This document shows positions 45,770 to 56,819 of a stretch of 64,000 nucleotides of DNA, piece by piece (position 1 is the stretch's first letter; each line of letters opens with the position of its first letter). The translations under genes were made by a program, and so were the position numbers. The stretch comes from Capra hircus (taxonomy: Eukaryota; Chordata; Mammalia; Artiodactyla; Bovidae). The notes under the pieces are model-generated. The model saw only the letters and a program-made list of their open reading frames with translations, was not told where the DNA came from and searched no databases. Where the stretch lies: positions 38,237,210 to 38,301,209 of the forward strand of contig NC_030821.1 in NCBI RefSeq assembly GCF_001704415.2, written 5' to 3'.

Positions 45770-47633
45770 ATTTTCCATGTTGATGTTGTCTCAGATTTTT
45801 GCACTATATTTCAAGAGGAAGATGGCTTTGCTGTGCACAAGACCATGATGCCCAGGGTTGCCTGAGCCATCGATCTAAGCAGATGGAGAAGAATTATTGG
45901 ATTCTCAAAGACAGCTTCACCACTGCAGGTGTCATCAGGAAATTTGCTGCTGCCTAAAGACAGGGACAAAGATAATAAAACCGAGAGAAAGAGAGAGAGA
46001 GGAACACTCAATACTCTTAGGCCACCTCCTGGGGGCAGATAACCCCCGTGTTATCTGGGTATGAGTGCAATCTGTTAATAACATTCCCTAGGTGGTAAGA
46101 CTGAAATTGTGGATTTGTAAAGAGTGTTAAAATGGAACTCCCTCCAACCCAGTTTAAGTTTAATTATAATAAAATAATCTCTAATTTTTTGCATCATTCA
46201 GACTCACACAGACATCTGTGTTTCTATAGCAGTTTCTCTATATCTTCCTTTAAAGCACTCTTCACTCATTATCAAATCTCCCTTAGGAGGATATGTTGGC
46301 TTCCTAAAGGTATTTCTTTGACAAGGACATTTCAGTTTAGTTTAGCAAACTGCTTCCCAAACTCTCACCTAAAAAGAAATTCTTTTTTTTTTTTTTTATA
46401 AAAAAGAAAATTAAAGGAAAATTAGTCCTGTACTGAAGTCTAGAAATTACAGTGGTATTTAAAATAACGTCAGACAGTTTGGTTTTCTTCGTCAAGGAAT
46501 GAATATTTCATGCATCATTGTGACTCTGAAGAAAATATACAGTGATCCATAAGGCCAGATCAAAGTAGTCTATGTGTACCTTAACTTATATCATATTGCA
46601 CATCAACTATACTTCAGTTTTTAGTGGATTTGTACAAAGTAGCTTACATGGGAAAATGACAGAATGAAAAGCTTGCGAGTGGTCAGAAAGATCAGTAGGT
46701 GTGTGTTGTAACCAGCGGGTAGCCAGACCTCATGGCCAGCTGAACCAAAGCAGCTGACTCACTGTCCTCACACCTCCCAAGCCTGAACATCCATTTGAGG
46801 TCCTACTAATAGTAACTTCAAATGACAGTGGCTCTTGGCATCCCCGGTGTGATGCCAGGATGCTACTGCTCCTCCCAAATCTTTCCCGGTTATTTCTGGG
46901 AGCCTTCAGAGTGATGCCTCAGGCACGTCCTATCAAATCTACCCACATTTCCCTGGCCCTGCTGTCGCTTCAGGATGTCATAGGTATCATGTCATCCTTT
47001 GCTGCTCCCCAGTGTGGGACCAAAAAAGGCCATGTCAAGACCTTCCCAGAACCACAGTGCATGAGATGTCATGTCACTGCTGGGTCCTGGGGGGGTGGGG
47101 GTGGGAGGAGGGCAAACACGGCCTCTTGTTGATTTCAGGGCACCTCTCTGTCACTCAGGCCTGAAAACTTATGGCAAGATTCTCTTAAAATCACCTAAAG
47201 AAGGGTTCTTTCAGCTTCCAGCTCAACTTCTTTCTCCAGTGGGGCCTTCCAACTAGGTCAAGGGCCTAGATGGAGAATAGACATACACCAAGGCCATCTC
47301 TTTCCACCGTCCTTGTTTTCATCCCTCCTTTCTCTCTGTAAAAGAAGAGAGAGAAACAAACAAAAACTCTCTCCTCCTTCACTTAAAAAAAAAAAATGGC
47401 TCTAGAATATCAACTCTATCAGTAAGGACAGGCCAAGTTGTACAGCAGTAGCAAACCAAAATTAACAGTGGAGTGGCAGCAAAAGTGTATTCCTTGAGCC
47501 TCCTGTGTGTTCACTGCAGGCAGTCAGGGGGTGTCTCTGCTCACCTGGGTTACCTAGGAAACCAAGCTGATGGAGGTATCGTCTTAACATGCTCCCCTGG
47601 CTCCTGCGGCCCAGCAGCTGCTCCAAGTGACAC
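45770..47633. other. Unassigned stretch with old repeats
   Basis: Frames of 60-90 codons occur without recognisable domains. There is a poly-T tract at about 46384-46399 and a G-run around 47090-47105. About 47410-47600 (TTAACAGTGGAGTGGCAGC) resembles the unnamed ancient repeat also suspected near 26985. Confidence 0.35.
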
Positions 47634-48022
47634 AATTCAGTTCAGTTCAGTTCAGCTCAGTTGCTCAGTCGTGTCCGACTCTTTGCGACCCCATGAATCG
47701 CAGCATGCCAGGCCTCCCCATCCATCACCAACTCCCGGAGTTCATGGACTCAAACTCATGTCCATCGAGTCAGTGATGCCATCCAGCCATCTCATCCTCA
47801 GTCGTCCTCTTCTCCTCCTGCCCTCAATCCCTCCCAACATCAGAGTCTTTTCCAATGAGTCAACTCTTCGCATCAGGTGGCCAAAGTACTGAAGTTTCAG
47901 CTTTAGCATCATTCCTTCCAAAGAAATTCCAGGGCTGATCTCCTTCAGAATGGACTGGTTGGATCTCCTTGCAGTCCAAGGGACTCTCAAGAGTCTTTTC
48001 CACCACCACAGTTCAAAAGCAT
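47634..48022 (-). mobile_element. BovB 3' end
   Basis: Antisense: ATTCAGTTCAGTTCAGTTCAG through CACCACAGTTCAAAAGCATC, about 390 bp, broken frame. Confidence 0.92.
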
Positions 48023-48024
48023 CT

Positions 48025-48659
48025 CTAAATGCATTTCATCAGCCAAAGTGTCATGGATGTGCCTGAACTCAAGGCAACAGGAAAGTACAATCTTACCATG
48101 TGCTTGGAAAGAAGAGAAGCAGAATAGCTGTGAACAGCCTGATACCATCAAATAAAGCCATTCAAATAGCTGTTGACCCCCTGTCAGGGGCACACACAGC
48201 CAAACTCTGAACCCAGGTTGGGGCTCAGCCAGAACCCTTGCCATAGTGAGGAGATTGGGGAAGTCACTTACTTTGGGAATTCCAGAAGTCACCCTGACTG
48301 TGTAGGTGCCTGTTTTGTAGGCCCTGTGTAACCTGTGGGACCAGGAGGGTCCCATGAAACTGGGAAGAGAAACCCTGCCATATTCAAAAGCTTATTCTCA
48401 AAGGCTCCCCAAAGTACAGATGTTTTATTTAAAAGTAGAATTTTATCCAGAAAAAGCGATGTATTTTTTTACTTCCTAGAGCATGTAGCAAAGCCATCAC
48501 ATAGAGACTTGTGAGTTATCACTCTGTCGTCCAGCATCTATCAAAATCCAGGCACTGTGGTCAAGTCTTTAATTACACTGCCTCTTATCTTCTCGACTAC
48601 CCTTTAAGGAAGCTACCCCATTTTGTGGTTGAGAATTAAGGAAATTAATAATTTGTTCA
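48025..48659. other. Unassigned intergenic stretch
   Basis: A minus frame of 122 codons (47987-48355) runs partly through BovB and partly through unassigned sequence. It shows no domain. Confidence 0.4.
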
Positions 48660-48660
48660 T

Positions 48661-48778
48661 GGAGAATTCCCTGGTGGCCTGGTGGTTATGATTCCACACT
48701 TTCACTGCCACAGCTTGGGTTCAATCGCTGCTCAGGAAACTGAGATCCTGCAAGTCTAATGATAATAATAATAAATTT
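48661..48778 (+). mobile_element. CHR-2-type SINE (short)
   Basis: GAGAATTCCCTGGTGGCCTG head, GGGTTCAATCGCTGCTCAGG and a TAATAATAATAATAAA tail. Confidence 0.85.
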
Positions 48779-48779
48779 G

Positions 48780-49465
48780 TTCGTGTTCATCATCTCGTGT
48801 CTTGCTTCAGTTTGCTCTCATGGGTACATTGTGTCCTTCAACAAGCCCTATTTTGTTCTTCCTTTCTCTCTCCCTTGGTCTCCCCATTTTATTTGTTACT
48901 GCTTTTTGCTTGCTTGTTGTCCAAAGCACAAATAACCCCGCCAATCCCAAGCTTTCCTCTTGATTGATTGGCATTTTCTTCTTGGGCCTCCTGTTTGACT
49001 CCACCCACTTCATCCTAATAGTGCAAGTGAAAGACACCTTCTCACCATCAGCTGCCTCAGAGCAGGTCAGCCTCGGGTCCACCAGGCTCCCTTGCGTGTC
49101 GGAGGGACATCTAAGGTACAAACACTTGAGGTGCGCAGGCCAACCACTAATGTCTAAAGGGCCAGCCAGGGATTGAAATGGCTCACCAAGCTGTCAGCGG
49201 CGAGGACTTGGGAGTAGGAAGGAGGGGAGGAGGTCTGGCGAGCCCACAGTGAACCCAGAGAAGGCAAGACTGATGGCGACACAATAGGAAATCCGCACTA
49301 AGTGGCCAGATCCAACTTTCATGAAAAGTCATAAACCCAGACTGTTATCTATGAAATTCCTCAATCACTAAATATCAGCTTAAACTTAAAAATATTTACA
49401 CGTCATTTTGGAGTGTATACCATTGTTCTGGGTAACTTATTCAAAATAAAACAATATTTTAAAAT
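48780..49465. other. Unassigned intergenic stretch
   Basis: A minus frame of 104 codons (48807-49121) shows no family motif. No repeat assigned. Confidence 0.4.
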
Positions 49466-49469
49466 ATAT

Positions 49470-49762
49470 CTGGTAGAGAATGAACTTATGGTTGCCAAGG
49501 GGAAGAATGACAGGAGGAGACAGTTGAGGAGTTTGGGATGGACACATATACACTACTATGTTTAAAATGGATAGCCAACAAAGACCTACTGTATAGCATA
49601 CAGAACTCTGCTCAGTGTTATGTGACAACCTGGATGGGAGGGAAGTTTGAGGGACAATGGACATGTGTATAGGTATGACTGAATTCTCTTACTGTCCATC
49701 TGAAACCATCACAACATTGTTGATCGGCTATACTCCAATATAAAATAAAAAAGTTTTTAAAA
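49470..49762 (+). mobile_element. L1 3' end
   Basis: GAGTTTGGGATGGACACATA, GACCTACTGTATAGCATAC, CAGTGTTATGTGACAACCTGG and CGGCTATACTCCAATATAAA. It is closely similar in style to the copy at 34540-34812. Confidence 0.88.
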
Positions 49763-49764
49763 AT

Positions 49765-50256
49765 ATGTCTGCAAGTAAATGCTTGACTCTCCAACTTTCA
49801 GTGTGCGGCTCCTCTTTTGAGCAACGAACAAATGATGGAGTACAGGCACACATACACACATACTTGAAAACATCCACAGCAAGAAGTCACTTAGGACATT
49901 TAATAACAGAACAGGGTTTTAAACATTACCCATTAGAAAAGAAAGTAAAATAAAAGTGAAGAGGTATGAGGAAAGCCATTTCACAGAGAGGAATAGGAGA
50001 TCAGAAACTCAGCAGCCAGAAGCGTGAATGCTGACCCTGCCAGGACACTATGGGGCCACAGAGAAGTGGCAGGGTGCTACTTCCTCAATGTCTTCATCTT
50101 GAAACAGGTTTTTTTTTTTTTTTTAATTAAAACCAACTTGCCACAAAGGGTTTTGCAAAACATGAATAAAAACTTAACCGGACTTTCACATCAAACTTCC
50201 TCAGATTGACTACAAAAGCAACAGTTCTTGGAATTTTCGACAGTTGGGGTGCAAAA
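49765..50256. other. Unassigned stretch with T-run
   Basis: Poly-T at about 50108-50124. No repeat family or gene recognised. Confidence 0.4.
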
Positions 50257-50470
50257 GACCCTCATTGGAAAAGACCCTGATGCTAGGAAAGATTGAGGGC
50301 AGGAAGACAACGGGGCAATAGAGGATGAGATGATTGGATGGCATCATCGACACAATGGACTTGAGTTTGAGCAAGCACCATGAGATGGCGAAGGACAAGG
50401 AAGCCTGGTGTGCTGCAGTCCACAAGGTCTCAAAGAGTCGGATAGGACGCTGCAACTGAACAGTAACAAC
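50257..50470 (+). mobile_element. BovB 3'-end fragment
   Basis: ATTGGAAAAGACCCTGATGC through AACTGAACAGTAACAAC, about 210 bp. Confidence 0.88.
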
Positions 50471-50479
50471 AAAGGGATG

Positions 50480-50994
50480 CAAGGTCTTAGGAATCACCCT
50501 GAACCATGTACTCATTTTACACCTGAGGGACACAAGGCCTGGACCAGACCACACTTCCGGAAACCGTACAAGCTTGCCAGAGAGAGGGAGCAGGAATAGA
50601 ACCAAGATGGAAAGGGCCTGGAAAAAGAGCCTCAGGGGATGCAAATGTGAAGGCTGATTCACCCCTTACAAAGAGTATAGCTCTCGCTGTCTCCTCCCCT
50701 GAACATCATGGGGAAAATACCCTGTCTCAGCCTGCAGGTAGGAAAACTGCCAGGGCGAGAAGAGATAAATGGAAGAGAACTTTCGCAAATCGGAAGGCAT
50801 TATTCAGTTACCAATTTAGCTTGCTTCCGTTGTCTCCATTGAGCTCCCACCCAAGTCTTGCTCAACCACAGCCTTTATCCCCCTGTGCTGAAAATGCCCA
50901 TCAACCTGCACATCTTCCCCAAGTTTCTGAGCTCTCTCAGGGCCAAGGGCTTCATCTAATTGTGTTTAGTGCAGCTAGGAGTCCTTTGATGAAT
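50480..50994. other. Unassigned intergenic stretch
   Basis: A plus frame of 118 codons (50647-51003) has no recognisable domain. The first part may hold MIR debris (CATTTTACACCTGAGGG). Confidence 0.35.
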
Positions 50995-51007
50995 GTTTGC
51001 TGAATGT

Positions 51008-51080
51008 GCTGTGCTGTGCTAAGTCGATTCAGCCATGTCTGACTCTGTGACGCTATGGACTGTAGCTCACCAGGTTCCTA
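51008..51080 (-). mobile_element. Short Bov-A fragment with its own target duplication
   Basis: A 73-bp antisense piece (GCTAAGTCGATTCAGCCATG then GACTGTAGCTCACCAGG), only the 3' part of a SINE. TTTGCTGAATGT is repeated exactly at 50996-51007 and 51081-51092. Confidence 0.9.
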
Positions 51081-51214
51081 TTTGCTGAATGTAGAAACCT
51101 CTAAATTTCCAAATTTGCAACCCAAAAGACCAAAGTTAAACTTAAAAAGGGTGCGCTTTTACAGTCTCACTATTAATGTGATTCTTCGCATTCCCATTGG
51201 GCTGCACCCCTTCA

Positions 51215-51378
51215 GGTTCCACTGTCCCTGGGATTTCCCAGGCAAGAATACTGGAGTGGGTGGCCATTTCCTTCTCCAGGGGATCTTCCTGACGCAGGGA
51301 TCAAACCTGCATCTCCTGAGTTTCCTATATTGGCAGGCGGATTCTTTATCACTACTAGCGCCACCTGGGAAGCCCCCA
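51215..51378 (-). mobile_element. Bov-tA SINE (part)
   Basis: Antisense: ACTGTCCCTGGGATTTCCC through AGCGCCACCTGGGAAGCC. Confidence 0.88.
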
Positions 51379-51379
51379 A

Positions 51380-52014
51380 TCATAAATTTGTAAGTAAAAC
51401 TTGTCTGAGAAATATTCACAACTTATAGATCTATAACACAATAGTCATTTTGTGGGGACTCTAAGAGTGATGTGGAGGGGTTAAGGGGTGGAGACAGGAG
51501 AGGGTTGGGAGGGAGACAGAGAAAGAAATGACTATAATTCAGGATGTCTCAAAGCCCCTAACTTTCCAGGTTCCTGTCTTTTTGAAAATTATAGATCCAC
51601 CTAGAACCGAGCTTTCAGGTCTAACTAACACCTGTATGTCTGTGGAGTCAGTCACCTGACATGATGACAATTCAGACATTCACTCCAGTGTCCAAGACCT
51701 GGGTTTCTGAGGGGAGTCCCAAATTAACCTGCTGCTAAGTATGGACATTTGCAAAGCTCCCTTTTATGTAACTAAGCATTAACGCCTACTTTATCTCCTA
51801 CCACATCATCTGCCACAGTCAAAAAGTGGCAGCATAAATTCAAATTTCAAGGAAATTAAAAAATATATTGCACAGGAATTCCCCTTTAATGCATGACCTT
51901 AAGAAAATTCTTTTGCCTTATGTCTTCTGGATAGGGTAAACAGGGGTAGAGAGAAGAAAGAAATGATTGAATTTCTATGGCTCCAAAAGGCCAACAAAGA
52001 TAATTTGGGTAGGT
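51380..52014. other. Unassigned intergenic stretch
   Basis: Nothing recognised. Confidence 0.4.
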
Positions 52015-52027
52015 ACTATCCTGTACT

Positions 52028-52264
52028 TACTTTGGCCTCCTGATGTGAACAGCTGACTCATTGGAAAAGCCCCTGATTTTGGGTAAGATTGAAGGCAGAA
52101 GGAAAAGAGGGCAACAGAGGATGAGATGGTTGGATGGCATGACCGATTCAACGGACATGAACTTGGGCAGACTCCAGGAGATGGTGAGGGACAGGGAAGC
52201 CTGGCGTGCTGCAGTCCATGTGGTCACAAAGAATCGTACACGACTTGGTGACTGAACAATGACA
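52028..52264 (+). mobile_element. BovB 3'-end fragment with target duplication
   Basis: TGGCCTCCTGATGTGAACAG through GACTGAACAATGACA. ACTATCCTGTACT flanks it exactly at 52015-52027 and 52265-52277. Confidence 0.94.
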
Positions 52265-52277
52265 ACTATCCTGTACT

Positions 52278-52649
52278 CTACACATTTTGGAGCACTTCAA
52301 ATTCAAAGATCTTGGTAATTTTTCAGATTCAAATTCTGAAAGTTTGAAATTTTTATTAGTATTATTCTCACATCAAAAGAAGCAATGTTTTCTTTACCAG
52401 AATATATGTAAAATCCTCCCTCTCCTGCAAATTTTCTGCCCCATCTAATAATCAGCTTTTACATAGTACCTATTTATATGTTCTAGACAAATGTTAAACT
52501 ACTTTGAAACCTGGAAATTTTTTAAAAACGTAAGAAATAATGTTTATTCCAAACAGACAGCAGTTTCCACTGTGAGCAAATGCAAACCATGATCTTTAAA
52601 TCAGAAGATAAAGGAAAAACTAATAAAATTACATTCTATCCCAGGGAAT
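52278..52649. other. Unassigned AT-rich stretch
   Basis: Nothing recognised. Confidence 0.4.
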
Positions 52650-52660
52650 TTGGGCTTTAT

Positions 52661-52931
52661 GCTGCTGCTGCTGCTGCTGCTAAGTCGCTTCAGTTGTGTC
52701 CAACTCTCTGCGACCCCATAGACGGGGCCCACTGTCTCTGGGATTCTCCAGGCAAGAATACTGGAGTGGGTTGCCATTTCCTTCTCCAATGCATGAAAGT
52801 GAAAAGTGAAAGGGAAGTCGCTCAGTCGTGTCTGACTCCTAGCGACCCCATGGACTGCAGCCTACCAGGCTCCTCGGTCCATGGGATTTTCCAGGCAAGA
52901 GTACTGGAGTGGGGTGCCATTGCCTTCTCCA
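52661..52931 (-). mobile_element. Bov-A2 dimeric SINE
   Basis: Two Bov-A monomers with a GAAAGTGAAAAGTGAAAGG linker and a GCTGCTGCTGCTGCTGCT run (its tail). TTGGGCTTTAT flanks it exactly at 52650-52660 and 52932-52942. Confidence 0.95.
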
Positions 52932-52959
52932 TTGGGCTTTATAAATAAGCCAAATAAGT

Positions 52960-53690
52960 AATATAAACCTCCTTAAAGATTCATCTAAGGCTTATTAAGC
53001 ATCTACAATATGCCACTGTTTTGGATATGGAGGGTTAGCAACAAACAATGCAGACGAAAATTCCTGCCCTTATGGAGCTTACATTCTAGCAGCAACAGAA
53101 ACAAACTTCTGAGTAAACTTATAAGTGAAATAGATACTATAGCAGATGTTAACAAGAGCTGTGTTTGACCGCATTCATGGCCCTAATTCTTTACCCTACC
53201 TCTATCCGTTCCCTCTGTCCTGTTTTCTGCAGTGAGCTAGGCTTCCTTCTTTCATTGTGACTTGATTTGATCAAGGCTGGCCATGTGACCTGATTTGGCC
53301 AGAAGAATAAGGTAGAAGTAACAGGGTGCCAGCTCCTGACTCTAGTGAAACATAGACCACCAGAGCCCGTGATTCCCACTCCCTTCTTGCTCCTCTGTCA
53401 TTGCCATGGAAGAAGGTGCCTGAGATGGTCCGCCAGTCTCAGAAGGATAAAAGACATGGAGCAAAGCTGTTTCAGCTAAACTTCCTCAGCCAAACTTAGT
53501 CTAAAGCAGAGCTCCAGGAGACCCTGAGATGCATGCTTAAGCTGAGCCAGCATTAGCAGGGCCACCAACATGCCGGACCTAGAGGAGCTGACCTTTTATG
53601 ACCCACAGGTGCATGAGCTATACTAATAAACAGCTGTTTTTCGGTGTTTTGGGTGGTTGTTTGTTATACCTCAATAACTAACCAATACAA
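52960..53690. mobile_element. Ancient mammalian repeats, unassigned
   Basis: About 52985-53130 has MIR/L2-age style (CTTATGGAGCTTACATTCTAG). About 53150-53690 (GGCCATGTGACCTGATTTGG, AATAAACAGCTGTTTTTCGG, CAATAACTAACCAATACAAG) follows another old repeat layout. I cannot name either with confidence. Confidence 0.45.
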
Positions 53691-53699
53691 GTACTAAAG

Positions 53700-54237
53700 G
53701 GTAGTCAAAGCAGTAAAGAGCGATAAGAGTATGTATGTGGTACTAACAGGGGAGTCCATTTCAAATAATTTTCTTGTATATAGTTATTTTTAAAATATAT
53801 TATTCTAAAAACACTCCCTTTCTAAGAATCGAGAGGTTCTTATATTCATTACCTAATATCCTCATCACATATTTGGCACTCTCATCTTAGTACCACTTGG
53901 GTCCAAGCAAATAGGAGGCAGAAAAAAAACATTGCTGCTTTGTTTGGTAGGAGAAGCAGAGCAGAAATTAACACCCATTTCCAGTTCCAACCCAGCTGCA
54001 CATTCTTGGTATTTCTCATTTGAAGTACAGTGTGTGAACTCATATTCTTCTTTTATGTGGCATTCTACAACTCTTCTAAAATCTTACCCAGAAGCACTCT
54101 TTCCTAATTTTTCCCAGTCACTTCAGGTTTAAAGGCAGAAGTTTTTTTCCAACATAAGTCTACCGGCAAGTTTAGCAGATAAAACTCTTCCAACACAATC
54201 CTTGAAGTAAGGAGACCACGTTTCAAAGGTTGTTTTC
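53700..54237. other. Unassigned intergenic stretch
   Basis: Nothing recognised. Confidence 0.4.
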
Positions 54238-54345
54238 AATGTTTTTTTGGAGCATGTAGGGTCTTAGTTTCCCAACCAGGGATCAAATCCACATCCCTTG
54301 TACTGGGAGTATGAAGTCTTAACCACAAAGCCTTTCTAAATTAGC
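54238..54345 (-). mobile_element. CHR-2-type SINE fragment
   Basis: Antisense head region: TTTCCCAACCAGGGATCAAATCC and GTCTTAACCACAAAGCC. Confidence 0.8.
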
Positions 54346-54574
54346 TATTCTACCTTCTAGCAAGGTGAACACTGGTTCCATTGATCACTTTGGCCTTCTT
54401 CCTGAAAAGGTGACCAGAGGGTTCCTGCCCAGCTTTGATTTCCCATTTCACACAAATTCTAACCAGTCCCTTTCCATTTCATCACTAAATGAACACTCTG
54501 ATGGAAATGAAGTCACAAGTTTCGGTTCAGGGTTCAGGAAGACTCTAGTGGCTAAAATTGGCTCCAAAGCCCTG

Positions 54575-54778
54575 TGACTTTCCTGGTGGCTCAGTGGTAA
54601 AGAATTTGTGTGTCAATGCAGGAGACACTGGTCCGATTCCTGGGTCAGGTAGGTTCCCTGGAGAAGGAAATGGCAACTCACTCCAGTATTCTTGCCTGGG
54701 AAATCCCATGGACAGACAGGCTAGTCTATGGGGTCGAAAAAGAGTTGCACACGACTTAGCAACTAAACAAGAACAACA
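54575..54778 (+). mobile_element. Bov-tA SINE
   Basis: TGACTTTCCTGGTGGCTCAG head, Bov-A body, GCAACTAAACAAGAACAAC tail. Confidence 0.9.
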
Positions 54779-55560
54779 GACTTGAGCTGAAGTTGATGAA
54801 TGCAGGCAGAGGGGAAAAAAAATCCTCTCCATTCCTTGTCTTCTAGGGAGTTACCTGTTGGTGGCTCCAGCGGACTGGTGGAAAGGTTTGAGAACGTCTT
54901 GACTAAGGTATTTTCAAGGGCTCCTAAATCTACTGTCTTCGTTTCCTTTTCCTTCGTTGAGATCATACTCCAAGAGTTGTTAAGATCTTGGGAAAATCAC
55001 TTAACCTCTCTGAGATTCAAATTCCTTACTGGTAAAATAAGAATTGAAGGTCCTCTCTGGTCTTAACAGTCCTATCATTTACGTATACGTTTAAACTACT
55101 GATCTCAAACTAGCCACAACTTTCAGTTTGCTACAGGCTATAGCAGCTGGCTGAGTTATTTTAATAAAATGAATTAGATTAGATCTTTCATGGATCATTT
55201 TGAAGTCCTAGCAGTCCTCCTCACCCCTATTCTTATGTTCAACCTTACAACTTTGACAAGGAACAATCAAAAAGAACAGTAAGGATTTCAAAATTCTCTT
55301 CAGGTCCAACTATTGGGCTTTTTCGATTTCCCAACAAAGTGATAAACTATGAGTTCTCTAAGAGAGGATCCTAAGTCTTCAGCAGGACACTTCCATTCTA
55401 CCATCTTACTGTTGTGCCCAGGCTGATAAAAATTTCCTCTGTGAACTGAGTTTCTGAAAGCCTGACCTAATAGCTACCGGTTCTCAATCAATTGCTATTC
55501 ACACGCAAACATCTGCACACATCAAGTCAATTTAAACATCACGCTGTGGGGTCCTGACAC
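54779..55560. other. Unassigned stretch with probable MIR
   Basis: About 54965-55085 (GGGAAAATCACTTAACCTCTCTGAG, ACTGGTAAAATAAGAATTG) has MIR core style, plus strand. The remainder is unassigned and leads into the CpG island. Confidence 0.45.
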
Positions 55561-55708
55561 GATGACAGAACCACCAGCTGTCGGGGCACCGCCCTGAATT
55601 GGGGACACAAACCCCATTTTCCTATGTAAATTGGCCTGGGCGCTGCTTCGGCCCCCCAACAAAAGGGGACGATCCTTTTAAATGGGGCCATCTGGCTGTC
55701 CCCCGGCC

Positions 55709-56026
55709 TCAGAGACACCTCCGGGATGGGAGGCAGGAATAGGGGGAGCGGGAGTGATCTTCGGGGGGCCACAAGGTAGGTCGGTAGCACGCAGCTGTCA
55801 CCCCGACCCCTGGGGTCCGATCCCCAGAGGTTGGGGACCAGCAGATTTGCCCTCCGGGTCGGGGGCGTCTGAAGGTCTCGAAGCGCACTCCCGAGATGGG
55901 GGAGGGCGCGCTTTGTTCCCGGGCCCCAAGGGCGCGAGGCGCCACGGCCTCGGGCAGAGTCACCGCTCCGTCCCCGGGCCCCAGGGCAGCTCCCGGCGGG
56001 CGGCTAGCAGCCGCGGGCGCCTCCAT
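55709..56026 (-). CDS. Weak candidate first-exon coding frame
   Basis: An ATG on the minus strand at 56026 is in fair context (G at -3 and +4) and opens a frame of about 105 codons, MEAPAAASRPPGAALGPGDG..., inside the CpG island. It is Ala/Pro/Arg-rich and I recognise no domain. The same frame continues upstream to 56866 as low-complexity Pro/Ser-rich sequence without a stop, which is expected of GC-rich DNA and weakens the case. There is no strong donor site on this strand within the frame. It could be a real N-terminus, a 5' UTR frame, or chance. Confidence 0.2.
   Translation of the reverse strand: MEAPAAASRPPGAALGPGDGAVTLPEAVAPRALGAREQSAPSPISGVRFETFRRPRPGGQICWSPTSGDRTPGVGVTAACYRPTLWPPEDHSRSPYSCLPSRRCL
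55772..55780 (+). other. Possible 5' splice site
   Basis: AAG|GTAGGT is close to the consensus donor, in the CpG island on the plus strand. An exon ending at about 55774 would lie partly upstream of the island core. No matching acceptor is identifiable in the window. Confidence 0.3.
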
Positions 56027-56032
56027 AGCAAC
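56019..56032. promoter_or_regulatory. X-box-like (RFX) site
   Basis: GCCTCCATAGCAAC has a full right half-site (CCATAGCAAC) and a partial left half of the RFX-factor palindrome. X-boxes in CpG-island promoters are frequent in ciliary and other RFX-regulated genes. On the minus strand the site overlaps the candidate ATG at 56026. Confidence 0.45.
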
Positions 56033-56039
56033 CGCGTGG

Positions 56040-56470
56040 GAGCTCCGCGAACCGGGAAAGAGGAGCCGGGGAGGAAGGCGGGGAGCAGAGGAGAGGGATG
56101 AGAGGGGAGGAGCGGAGAGGGGAGGGGTTCCAGGGAGGAACCGAGGAGGAAAGAGTTGGGGAGGGGCGGCCGAAGAAGGCGCGCGCGGGGGGAGCCCAGG
56201 AGGAAGAGGGAGGGATGGGGAATGGGCGAGGATAGGGATCTGGAGGAAGAGAGGAGGGGACCGGGGAGGAGAGGGGAGCAGGAAGAAGGGCCCAGGCGAG
56301 AAAAGAAGGGAGAGGGAGCGTGGGTGGGCGGCAGGGAGGAGTGCGGGGAGGAGGGGAACGGGAGGAGTCCGGAGCCGCCGGGATGGGGAGGGGAGAGCGC
56401 TGGGAGGGGGAGGCCAGGAGGAAGGGAGCTTGGGGGGAAAGGAGCCGGGGACGAGGGCGCGGCCCAGCCC
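56040..56470 (+). repeat. Long G/A-rich (homopurine) tract
   Basis: About 430 bp of the plus strand are dominated by GGGGAGGAG, GAGAGGGGA and GGAAG runs with few pyrimidines. It contains many closely spaced GGG/GGGG runs able in principle to form G-quadruplexes, R-loops or triplex DNA. Open frames on both strands here are a composition artefact. Confidence 0.85.
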
Positions 56471-56575
56471 TCCGGGGCACGGTGCCTCGGGGAGCTCGGC
56501 GGCCGAATTCCTGCCCCCGCGCCTCTGGGCGGGAGGAGGGGCGGGAGCCGGCGGCCGAGCGCTGGCGCGGGCGGG

Positions 56576-56602
56576 GGCGGCGGCGGCGGCGGCGGCGGCG
56601 GG
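56576..56602. repeat. (CGG)n trinucleotide run
   Basis: About eight to nine CGG units in a row, followed by GGGTGGGTGGGTGGG. It is typical of a 5' UTR in a CpG-island promoter. Confidence 0.93.
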
Positions 56603-56819
56603 TGGGTGGGTGGGCGGGAGGCCGCGCGGGGAGGAGCTCCAGGGGCTGGGGATCCGCCCACCCCAGCCCGCGGGGAGCGCCCCGGGAGCGAACCAGGACT
56701 CTCCCCTTCCCCTGAGGCTAGCGGGCCCCTCTCCAGCTGCGCTGACCTTCCCAGCCCCTGAGAGCCGCCCGCAGCTCCCCGGCCCCAGAGCCGCCCGCAG
56801 TTTTCCAGGGATGAACAAA

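Larger units (their letters stand above)
55640..56800. promoter_or_regulatory. CpG island, probable gene promoter
   Basis: About 1.2 kb of GC-rich DNA, dense in CpG, with several GC boxes (GGGGCGG types near 56163, 56537 and 56574), no transposable element and no TATA box that I can see. It stands out from the AT-rich flanks and from a window otherwise depleted of CpG. The low-coordinate half has mixed composition. The high-coordinate half is strongly G-rich on the plus strand, as is common downstream of a start site transcribed to the right. A donor-like AAG|GTAGGT lies at about 55772-55780 (plus). A Kozak-like ATG with G at -3 and +4 lies on the minus strand at 56026. The gene and direction cannot be decided from sequence alone; a bidirectional promoter is possible. 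Confidence 0.8.
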
